From DATCVR01 sp036566745 (GTDB taxonomy: Bacteria; Actinomycetota; Actinomycetes; Jiangellales; Jiangellaceae): a stretch of DNA of 5,180 nt. This document shows positions 1 through 5,180 of this stretch, one piece after another (the first letter of the stretch is position 1; every line of letters starts with the position of its first letter). A program made the position numbers and the translations under genes. The stretch covers positions 1 through 5,180 of the forward strand of contig DATCVR010000214.1 of the NCBI GenBank assembly GCA_036566745.1, given 5' to 3'. The notes under the pieces were generated by a model. The model worked only from the letters and a program-made list of their open reading frames with translations. It was not told where the DNA came from and did not search any database.

Positions 1-221
1 TCTTGCCCAACCCACGCTGCGGCCCCGAAACCGCCTGCCTCCCCCAAGGCGGCGGCGCCAGCGTCCGAACCGAATTCCCCCGAATCTCGGTCCGGACAGT
101 CCCAAGGAGTACGCGGCAGACCCGCTGATACAAGGTCTTCAAGAATTTTCTTGCCGCCGCGCTCAGGCCGACGGTCAACACCTCCGCCAGCCCGAGACGA
201 GTTGCCTCGTTCCTCTCCCTG
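1..221. other. Left-flank region without a supported gene
   Basis: No gene can be supported here. Two plus-strand frames stay open without an ATG, GTG or TTG start, and two minus-strand frames are also open, as expected by chance at high GC. None has convincing codon bias or a recognisable domain. The segment holds a strong imperfect hairpin at 63-97 and two small inverted repeats. One has 6-base arms at 140-145 and 148-153 (CAAGAA / TTCTTG). The other has 5-base arms at 197-201 and 206-210 (ACGAG / CTCGT). The promoter of the downstream plus-strand unit presumably lies here, but no clear -35/-10 pair is visible. The end of a gene beyond the left edge could also reach in. Confidence 0.5.
63..97. 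repeat. Imperfect inverted repeat / stem-loop
   Basis: The 11-base arms GTCCGAACCGA (63-73) and TCGGTCCGGAC (87-97) are complementary at 10 of 11 positions. The stem continues inward with ATTC (74-77) pairing GAAT (82-85), leaving a CCCC loop (78-81) and one bulged C (86). This 15-pair structure is well beyond what a stretch this short usually shows. No T-tract follows on either strand, so it is not a canonical intrinsic terminator. It could be a tail-less actinobacterial terminator for a gene to the left, an operator, or a dispersed palindromic element. The sequence alone does not decide. Confidence 0.55.
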
Positions 222-266
222 GTGCCGCGCAACGCCACTAGCCTGCTTCGCATGCCCGGCCCAGGA

Positions 267-877
267 ATGCTCACGCTGATGGTGCTGCCAGCAGTCATCG
301 GCCTCATCATCGTCGCACGCCCGAATGTCGCGGTGTCGCTGACGAAGTTGCGTGGCGTCTGGTTGATCGCGCTCGCGGCCGTACTCCAGTTCGTGCAGAA
401 CAACGGGTGGTGGCCGGGCCCGAGGAGTTTTCGGAGACTACAGAGCGGCGTCTCTACGCGTTCCTAGTCGTCGGCGTCGCAGTGGGCTTCTGCTGGCTAA
501 ATCGCTCGCTCCGATCGAACAGAGTGGGCCACTGGGCACTGCTGTTGATCCCGCTCGGCACGTTGTCGAACGCCGTGCCGATCGCAGCCCTTGGGGCGAT
601 GCCATACAGCCTTTCCGGCGCGCGTCTCGCCGGGTACTCGAACGCGGAGTTGGCCACCGACGCCGCCGGTTATGTCCGACTTGGCGATGTGTCTCCGCTG
701 TGGACCCCGCTCGCAGACCTACTTCCGATCCCGATCCTGATGAAAGTGCTCAGCATCGGCGACGTGTTCCTCTTCGTCGGTCTCGTCCTCTTGGTGATTG
801 CTTGTTCGCGTCAGGCAACCGAGAGCGCTCCGGACTCCGTCGCCGATCCTGACGGAGCCGCGCAATCGTCGGTGTAG
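267..877 (+). pseudogene. DUF5317-type membrane protein gene, split by a frameshift
   Basis: Two overlapping frames together give one DUF5317-like membrane protein. The N-terminal part is read in the frame of ATG 267 (alternatives are ATG 252 and GTG 222) and ends at TAG 465-467. It supplies a membrane segment starting MLTLMVLPAVIGLIIVA, then a loop ending LTKLRG and a second segment GVWLIALAAVLQFVQ. Just past that segment the homology moves to the frame that starts at 407. Joining them needs a -1 shift, meaning one base is missing, at about 400-415 in the GGGTGGTGG tract. No classical slippery heptamer is visible, and GTG 407 has no Shine-Dalgarno site, so an inactivating indel or a sequencing error is likelier than two genes. 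The protein has no known biochemical function. ATG 267 is preceded directly by CCAGGA, which is too close to be ideal. Confidence 0.6.
407..877 (+). CDS. DUF5317-like membrane protein, downstream frame
   Basis: This frame encodes 156 residues from a GTG, the larger surviving part of the DUF5317-like gene. Three hydrophobic segments are visible at about residues 16-31, 41-63 and 117-132. The signature-like stretch is PLADLLPIPI followed by MKVLSIGDVFLFVG at about 101-124, which matches the conserved end of DUF5317 proteins as I recall them. The C-terminal 20 or so residues are polar and acidic and probably cytoplasmic. Nothing resembling a ribosome binding site precedes GTG 407, and the natural N-terminus with two more membrane segments lies in the other frame. 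This CDS is therefore probably a truncated remnant unless the shift is a sequencing error. The family is uncharacterised. Its stop is 44 bases before the small gene at 922, so the two are probably cotranscribed. Confidence 0.6.
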   Translation: MVAGPEEFSETTERRLYAFLVVGVAVGFCWLNRSLRSNRVGHWALLLIPLGTLSNAVPIAALGAMPYSLSGARLAGYSNAELATDAAGYVRLGDVSPLWTPLADLLPIPILMKVLSIGDVFLFVGLVLLVIACSRQATESAPDSVADPDGAAQSSV

Positions 878-908
878 TCGTGCACCGATTCGTTCTCTAC
901 CCCACGAG

Positions 909-914
909 AGGAGG
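909..914 (+). promoter_or_regulatory. Strong ribosome binding site (AGGAGG) for the micropeptide gene
   Basis: AGGAGG, inside the longer purine run GAGAGGAGGAA, lies 7 bases before ATG 922. It matches the anti-Shine-Dalgarno sequence fully at near-optimal spacing. It is the best such site in the window and is the main reason to believe the 35-codon reading frame that follows. Confidence 0.85.
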
Positions 915-921
915 AACCAAG

Positions 922-1029
922 ATGTCGATCAACGACTTGAAAGCTCGCATCTACCTCGCAGGCGCGACCATCGTGCCGACCGCACTAGCGGTCTACGCAC
1001 TCGCAGCGCCGCACAACCACCCAGATTGA
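922..1029 (+). CDS. Small membrane or secreted peptide, 35 residues
   Basis: I do not recognise this gene as a named family. It opens with ATG, has an ideal AGGAGG 7 bases upstream and ends at TGA 1027-1029. The peptide begins MSINDLKAR, giving a short basic N-terminus (K7, R9). A hydrophobic stretch follows at about residues 10-29 (YLAGATIVPTALAVYALAA), interrupted by one proline, and the tail is APHNHPD. It could be a single-pass membrane peptide. Equally, it reads as a signal peptide with an A-L-A cleavage motif at 26-28, which would release a histidine-containing heptapeptide. It lies 44 bases after the DUF5317-like gene and just before a terminator, so it is probably the last gene of that unit. 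It is easily missed by length cut-offs. Function is unknown. Confidence 0.7.
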   Translation: MSINDLKARIYLAGATIVPTALAVYALAAPHNHPD

Positions 1030-1036
1030 GCATGAC

Positions 1037-1083
1037 GCCGGTGGGCGAGGACCGTCTGGCCCGCGCCCATCGGCTCTCTTGTT
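1037..1083 (+). terminator. Intrinsic terminator between convergent units
   Basis: The arms GCCGGTGGGCG (1037-1047) and CGCCCATCGGC (1064-1074) form an 11-pair stem with a single G-T wobble. The loop is 16 bases, and the T-rich tail TCTCTTGTT follows at 1075-1083. It starts 8 bases after the stop of the small gene at 922-1029, so it should end the plus-strand transcript. Seen from the minus strand the stem lies past the protease operon's stop at 1099, but no T-tract follows in that direction. It may still slow transcription arriving from the operon. Confidence 0.7.
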
Positions 1084-1098
1084 GAACTGATCGGCTCG

Positions 1099-3525
1099 CT
1101 ACGAGAAGCAGACGAACGGCGCCGGCGGAGCGTCCGCGGTTGCTGCGGGAAGGGACTCAGCGAGAGCCTCAGCGGGGGCCAGGCCCTTCGCGAGGGCGCC
1201 GTGGAGCCGACTGAAGACCTCGTACGCAGCCTCATCGGCCACGACGGCAGGCGAGGCGATCACGGCGCGGGCGCCGGCGTGCAGCCAGGCTCCGACCAGC
1301 CCGATCAGCTCCTCGCCCCAACGGATGGTCGACCGTCCGACCTCGCAAGCAGAGAGGAGCACGACGTCGGGGACGGCGGAGAGGCCGTCGATGTCGTAGC
1401 CGTACCAGGTCCCGTCTACGAGCTCGAGGCCTGAGAAGAGTGGGTTGTCGGCGGAGTGGTGGCCGTGGGCGGCCAGGTGAAGTACGTCGACCTCGGCCGC
1501 CAGTGCGGAGACGGCTGTCGCGGTGGCGTCGGCGCCGATGAGTGTGTGTGCGGTGGACCAGGCTGTGGCGCTCTTGGTGACCTCGTCGGCGGCTCGCATG
1601 ACCCGCGGTCCTGCGACGAACCCGGCTGTCGTGGCTCGCAGCGGGGTGTCGGCTCGGCTCAGCCACGCGGTGGCACTCTGGGCGACCGTCACGGGTCGGC
1701 CGGTGAAGCCGGACAGCAACGTCCACGGCACCGCCGCCAGCACGGCCGAGGGAGTCAGGACGACCGGGCGGGCACCGATCCTGTCGAGAACCGGGGTGAC
1801 GAGCAGATCGGAGAGCTGCTGGAGGCGAGCGGTGAGGTCACCGCGTACCGCAGCGCCGAGCGGACCCGGGAGGTCTGTCGCAGCGACGTCGAGGTCAGGC
1901 AACAGTCCGCCGAGCAGGGACCGGAGCGCAGCTTGCTCGCCGAGGTCAATCCGGGTGGACGAGTTATCGGTCGCGACGACGGCGACGATCCGTCCGGCGG
2001 CGACGACATAGGCGACGAGCGCATGGTTGCCGATGCGTTCGCGCAGGTCAGGCAAGGAGATCGGCTCAGAGACCTGGCCCGAACCCTTGACCCGCCAGGC
2101 CCGCTGCCGGATCTGCTCACGCAGCTCGGTCTCGCGCTCGGGCGTCACTTCACCGCGGAGCTCGGCCAGGTCGGCAGCAAGCTGCGGGTCGGACGGCGGC
2201 CGCACCGGCTGGACTCGCGAGGCCACCATCCGCGATCGCTCCGACCACTCGAAGAGCGCGTCGGTCTCGCCGGACTCAACGGCCAACTCCAATCCTCGCC
2301 GTGCCAGGGTGCGGCCGTGTCCGGCGACGTTGGTCTGCAGATCCAGACTGCCGAACGAGCTCTGCCACAGATGGAAGTCGTCGAGCCCTGCCCGAAGCTC
2401 ACGGAGCCCAGCTACGGATCGGCCCGCGGCTACGGCCAGCTCGGCTCGGAGCTCTCGCTCCAGGAGGCGGATGTCGATCGGCGCCTCGGGCGGGACGGGG
2501 CCGATGACCCTGCCGCTCGCCGGTCTCGTCGGTAGACCCGCGATCTCCGCCGAACGAATGCGCGCGAGCCGGGCCTGCAAGCGCACTCGGAGCGCCGGCC
2601 AATTAAGGCCTTGTTCCTCGAGCGGACCCGCCAGCGCCTCGCCGTCCTCGCTCGGATCCTCGCGGGCGGTCACCGCCGCCTCGAACGCCACGGCCCGTGC
2701 CCGCAACGCCAGCCCTGGCGCTTTGGCCTCTTCGAACCATCCCAGCGCCGAGCGCGCCACCCGCTCCGCCTCGACCGGGTCGGTCGCAACCAAGTGCGAC
2801 GCCAGCGCCAGCTCTGCCTCCCCCTGCCGCTGGCGCTGCCCCTTCGATCCGTACGCCTCGGCCGCTTGCCTAAGCATCTCGCCACCCTGCCGGGTCAGCC
2901 CCGCCGCCATCAGCACCTCGGCCCGGTCCGCGTTGCACACCGCCGTCACCAGATATCCGGCATCGGCCAATAGGCGATAGGCAGCCTCCATCAAGGCAAG
3001 TGCCCCGGGAAGGTCGCCCGAAAGAAACAGTGCGTACGCCCGGTTGTGATCTGCTTGCGCAGCCAAAACCTGCTCGCCAACTGATCGGTATCGATCTGCA
3101 GCCGAGTCGAAGTCCTCTATGGCTCGCACAATGTCATTGCGATCTAGATGAACCGTGCCTCGGTTGAGGTAAGCCTTGGCCAGGTCGAGACCTTCGAGTG
3201 ATGAGATGGCGTCGCCAAAGGTCTCCAATGCTTCCGCCGCACGGCCGGCACGCCGTAAGAGCAGCGCACGCTGCGCGAGAAGTACACCTCGTGTGGAGCC
3301 CTCGACGTCGAACTCAAGCGCTCGATCACTTTTCTCCAACGCCACGCTCAGGTTGGAGTCATCGACTTCGAGGTACGCCAGCGACGACTCGATCCGAGCG
3401 AGGACTTCAGGAGCGGTTGCGAGATTCAGGGCTCGTCCCAAGAGCGCCCTCGCGCTGTCGAAATCGCCTGACCTGAGCGCCGCGACGCCCTGCTTGTGCA
3501 GCTCGTCCGGATCGTCGGAAGTCAT
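1099..3525 (-). CDS. TPR-CHAT domain protein (caspase-like cysteine protease)
   Basis: This 808-residue cytoplasmic protein has an N-terminal TPR array and a C-terminal CHAT domain (caspase HetF associated with TPRs, peptidase clan CD). Helix pairs of TPR type are visible at about residues 8-41, 80-110, 115-147, 155-188, 195-225 and 235-265. A second helical region spans about 350-480, and CHAT covers about 495-808. The predicted catalytic dyad is intact: H687 in HLAAHGHH and C727 in LLSACEVG. The C-terminus PFVCFS matches the usual CHAT ending. CHAT proteases cleave partner proteins after a sensor region is engaged; here TPRs are the likely sensor. ATG 3525 overlaps the subtilase stop (ATGA) and has no good Shine-Dalgarno site, so translation is probably coupled. 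The coding DNA for the first 195 residues or so is less GC-rich (about 60%) than the adjoining downstream part (about 75%). The substrate is unknown. Confidence 0.9.
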   Translation of the reverse strand: MTSDDPDELHKQGVAALRSGDFDSARALLGRALNLATAPEVLARIESSLAYLEVDDSNLSVALEKSDRALEFDVEGSTRGVLLAQRALLLRRAGRAAEALETFGDAISSLEGLDLAKAYLNRGTVHLDRNDIVRAIEDFDSAADRYRSVGEQVLAAQADHNRAYALFLSGDLPGALALMEAAYRLLADAGYLVTAVCNADRAEVLMAAGLTRQGGEMLRQAAEAYGSKGQRQRQGEAELALASHLVATDPVEAERVARSALGWFEEAKAPGLALRARAVAFEAAVTAREDPSEDGEALAGPLEEQGLNWPALRVRLQARLARIRSAEIAGLPTRPASGRVIGPVPPEAPIDIRLLERELRAELAVAAGRSVAGLRELRAGLDDFHLWQSSFGSLDLQTNVAGHGRTLARRGLELAVESGETDALFEWSERSRMVASRVQPVRPPSDPQLAADLAELRGEVTPERETELREQIRQRAWRVKGSGQVSEPISLPDLRERIGNHALVAYVVAAGRIVAVVATDNSSTRIDLGEQAALRSLLGGLLPDLDVAATDLPGPLGAAVRGDLTARLQQLSDLLVTPVLDRIGARPVVLTPSAVLAAVPWTLLSGFTGRPVTVAQSATAWLSRADTPLRATTAGFVAGPRVMRAADEVTKSATAWSTAHTLIGADATATAVSALAAEVDVLHLAAHGHHSADNPLFSGLELVDGTWYGYDIDGLSAVPDVVLLSACEVGRSTIRWGEELIGLVGAWLHAGARAVIASPAVVADEAAYEVFSRLHGALAKGLAPAEALAESLPAATADAPPAPFVCFS

Positions 3526-5036
3526 TGCTTGAGCGTAGTGAGGACTTCGATGGCGGCCCAGGCGCGATCGATGTCCTGCGTGACATCCCCGGGATGACCA
3601 TTGTCAAAGAGGTGCTGAGCAATTCGGCCGGCGAGCAACGGTGCCGCAAACGACGTACCGCTCCAGGTTCCGAATCCGCCGCCGAAGTCGTCAGGATCCA
3701 ACGTCTCCCGCCTTCGACCGGAGAACTCGGATGCGACGCTCGCTTGATAACCGCCGTCGAAGCTGGCGGGGAAGGTACTCACGACTCCAGCCCCGATGTC
3801 GTACGCACGCACCCACGGTCCAGCGTTGCTGAAGATCGCGTCCGTCCCGTTGGGGTTGAGGGCTCCCACTGAGACGATCGGCAACGCCTTGTCCGACGCC
3901 GAGCAAGGACCCTCTCCCTCGCTCCATGGCGCAAAGGCTGCGGGGAAGTTCGGCCTCGATGTCGCGTCGTTGCCGGCCGAGCAAACGACCAGCGTCCCGT
4001 TGGCCGCAAGATCGGCCAGGATCTCGTGAAGCATCGGATCGAAGAGCGCATCCTCGGGAGTCTCGTGGTAGTAACCGATCGACAGGCTGAGCACGTCGAT
4101 CCGACGCCCACGCGGATCCCCTTGGCGATAGAGGTGCACCAAGTCAGCAATCTGAGCGAGGGCCGTCAACCAGCCGTACTCAGCAACGGGGCCATTCGGC
4201 GGAACGATTCGCCACGCATAGATGTCGGCGTTGGGACATGCCTGATGAACGAGGCCTGCGATGAAGGTGCCATGGCCGGCCATGGGGTCGATCAGGCCGT
4301 CCAGTCCGCCAACCTGGTCGCCGTCGATCTCCGAGTCCGGAACACTTGAGGGCCATCCGATCTGATGGTCGCCGAGGCGTACGTCCCGATCGACGAAGTC
4401 GAGCCACGGGTGCTGGCCGCACCCCGTGTCGAGAACGGCCACCACGGGTCGCGACCGGCCGTCAAGGTCATCATCGCTTCGTCGGTAAGGAGCCGAGCCG
4501 ACGTACGCCACCGGTTGACGACCGCCTGTTCCCAACGGGTCGTACCCGGAGCTCGGGTGCGGGTCGTTGAGGGGGTGGGGATCGTTTAGCGGGTGCGGGT
4601 CGTTCAGCGGGTGCGGGTCATTGAGCGGGTGCGGGTCATTGAGCGGCACCGGAACGAGAACGTGCTCCAAGCTCACCCCTTGCGCGCCGTCTTCTCCTTC
4701 AGCGCGCAGAAACTGAAGGAGCGTCCAAGCGTCCGGGGCCGCAACTGCCTTTCCAGGAACCACTCCGAGGCTGACTCGCCGGACGCCGAAACGGAGGTCA
4801 ACGGCGTGTGCAGGCTCCGGCTCGGCGTCGACACGCCAATGCAGAGACCGAGCAACGTTCTTGATCCGCCGGAACGTGTCTTCGAAGTCGACCGACTTGG
4901 AGATCAGGAGCGTGGTCGAGGAGTAGATCGTGGTACCGGCAGTGACGCCGTCCACAGCCACGGCATTGGTCGGGTCGAGGATGCGGGCGTCGGACCTGTA
5001 CGGCACCGACAGTCGGGGCTCACGCTTGGAATGCAC
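3522..5036 (-). CDS. Cytoplasmic S8 family (subtilisin-like) serine protease
   Basis: This 504-residue subtilase has no signal peptide or membrane segment, so it probably acts in the cytoplasm. Residues 1-130 form an N-terminal region I cannot assign to a family. Residues 132-161 are five LNDPHP repeats. The peptidase domain spans about 197-480 and reaches nearly to the C-terminus. The catalytic residues are complete: D203 (VVAVLDTG), H255 (AGHGTFIAG), the oxyanion asparagine N356 (CSAGN) and S462 (GTSFAAP). Cysteines C206 and C352 sit beside the catalytic Asp and the oxyanion Asn. GTG 5036 is chosen as the start because AGGAG lies 5 bases upstream and the frame begins 13 bases after the previous gene. 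The stop overlaps the CHAT gene start, so the two proteases are probably made together and may activate or cleave one another. Substrate specificity is not evident. Confidence 0.93.
   Translation of the reverse strand: MHSKREPRLSVPYRSDARILDPTNAVAVDGVTAGTTIYSSTTLLISKSVDFEDTFRRIKNVARSLHWRVDAEPEPAHAVDLRFGVRRVSLGVVPGKAVAAPDAWTLLQFLRAEGEDGAQGVSLEHVLVPVPLNDPHPLNDPHPLNDPHPLNDPHPLNDPHPSSGYDPLGTGGRQPVAYVGSAPYRRSDDDLDGRSRPVVAVLDTGCGQHPWLDFVDRDVRLGDHQIGWPSSVPDSEIDGDQVGGLDGLIDPMAGHGTFIAGLVHQACPNADIYAWRIVPPNGPVAEYGWLTALAQIADLVHLYRQGDPRGRRIDVLSLSIGYYHETPEDALFDPMLHEILADLAANGTLVVCSAGNDATSRPNFPAAFAPWSEGEGPCSASDKALPIVSVGALNPNGTDAIFSNAGPWVRAYDIGAGVVSTFPASFDGGYQASVASEFSGRRRETLDPDDFGGGFGTWSGTSFAAPLLAGRIAQHLFDNGHPGDVTQDIDRAWAAIEVLTTLKQ
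4554..4643 (-). repeat. Five tandem 18-base repeats encoding LNDPHP
   Basis: Five consecutive in-frame 18-base units encode L-N-D-P-H-P five times (protease residues 132-161). The first two units are identical at nucleotide level. The third differs from them by 2 bases (CTG AAC for CTC AAT), and the fourth and fifth carry further synonymous changes only. No unit changes an amino acid. The array links the N-terminal region to the peptidase domain and should form an extended Pro/His-rich spacer. Copy number could change by slippage or unequal recombination without breaking the frame. Confidence 0.95.
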
Positions 5037-5041
5037 TGCTA

Positions 5042-5046
5042 CTCCT
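5042..5046 (-). promoter_or_regulatory. Ribosome binding site fixing the GTG start of the subtilase
   Basis: On the minus strand AGGAG lies 5 bases before GTG 5036, in the 13-base gap after the preceding gene. It supports GTG 5036 as the true start. Confidence 0.8.
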
Positions 5047-5049
5047 GGG

Positions 5050-5180
5050 TCAGATCTCGAACGTGGGGGTGAGGAAGGCTGACGAACCGTCGGCGGGCTC
5101 GAAGCGGAGCCGGATGAGGCCGGCGGGCAACGAGGTGAGCTCGAAGCGACCCGAGGCTCCGAGGGTGACGGCGACGATCG
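5050..5180 (-). CDS. Carboxypeptidase-regulatory-like small protein, C-terminal end
   Basis: Only the last 42 codons are in the window; the gene enters from the right edge and stops at TGA 5052-5050. The visible part alternates hydrophobic and polar residues. Its core is GRFELTSLPAGLIRLRFEP, with a short C-terminal strand FLTPTFEI. The pattern G-x-F-x-L-x-x-L-P-A-G-x-x-R-L is typical of transthyretin-like / carboxypeptidase-regulatory-like beta-sandwich domains. Small proteins with this ending often sit directly upstream of an S8 peptidase and a CHAT gene in actinobacteria, as I recall. The 13-base gap to the protease start means they share a transcript. It may be a binding partner or substrate of the proteases, which is inference. 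The promoter is not in the window. Confidence 0.75.
   Translation of the reverse strand, partial: IVAVTLGASGRFELTSLPAGLIRLRFEPADGSSAFLTPTFEI

Noticed and set aside
1..181. Minus-strand frame from GTG 181 running off the left edge, and two open plus-strand frames
   Set aside because: None has a recognisable domain, a convincing start context or consistent codon bias; high-GC DNA leaves such frames open by chance.
1009..1026. Similarity of the micropeptide tail APHNHPD to the LNDPHP repeats of the subtilase
   Set aside because: The match is a few Pro/His/Asn/Asp residues in different order, the genes are on opposite strands and the DNA is not similar; treated as coincidence.
1032..1085. 17-codon ATG frame right after the small gene
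   Set aside because: It has no ribosome binding site, and the terminator stem-loop lies within it.
1456..2980. Long plus-strand open frames (1456-2535 and 2027-2980) antisense to the CHAT gene
   Set aside because: They lie wholly inside a confidently identified CHAT-TPR gene, encode low-complexity Arg/Ser/Gly-rich sequence without domains, and are expected antisense shadows at this GC content.
4270..4285. Perfect 16-base palindrome CCATGGCCGGCCATGG
   Set aside because: It falls on the codons for the conserved catalytic-histidine motif M-A-G-H-G of the subtilase, so the coding constraint explains it, and it lies deep inside a gene.
4554..4643. The tandem repeats as a CRISPR or non-coding iteron array
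   Set aside because: The units are directly adjacent without spacers, have an 18-base period, stay in frame and vary only synonymously, so they are a protein-coding repeat.

Overview
The window is high-GC DNA (about 60-75% in lines counted by hand) with GTG/ATG starts and strong Shine-Dalgarno sites. The gene families suggest an actinobacterium, plausibly a Nocardioides- or Kribbella-like organism; this is inferred from family recognition and base composition, with no marker gene to confirm it.

Layout. Positions 1-221 hold no gene I can support, but contain a long imperfect hairpin (63-97). Positions 267-877 on the plus strand encode a DUF5317-type multi-spanning membrane protein whose first two membrane segments lie in one frame and the rest in another. 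The gene therefore looks broken by a one-base loss near 400-415. It is followed on the same strand by an overlooked 35-codon gene (922-1029) with a near-perfect ribosome binding site, encoding a single-membrane-segment or signal-peptide-like peptide. A stem-loop with a T-rich tail (1037-1083) closes this unit.

From the right edge to 1099 everything runs on the minus strand as one tight operon: the C-terminal end of a small beta-rich protein (5050-5180), a cytoplasmic subtilisin-family (S8) serine protease (3522-5036) and a TPR-CHAT caspase-like cysteine protease (1099-3525). The first pair is 13 bases apart. The second pair overlaps in an ATGA, so the two proteases are translationally coupled. 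All catalytic residues of both proteases are present. The subtilase carries five tandem copies of the hexapeptide LNDPHP between its N-terminal region and its catalytic domain.

How it may work. In actinobacteria I recall this order (carboxypeptidase-regulatory-like small protein, S8 peptidase, CHAT-TPR protein), often with a sigma-70-family factor gene upstream; any such gene would lie beyond the right edge here. The architecture suggests an intracellular two-protease signalling or self-killing/defence module, with the TPR array as sensor, the CHAT domain as executor or activator and the subtilase as partner protease. That role is inference. The plus-strand membrane protein plus micropeptide is a separate convergent unit.
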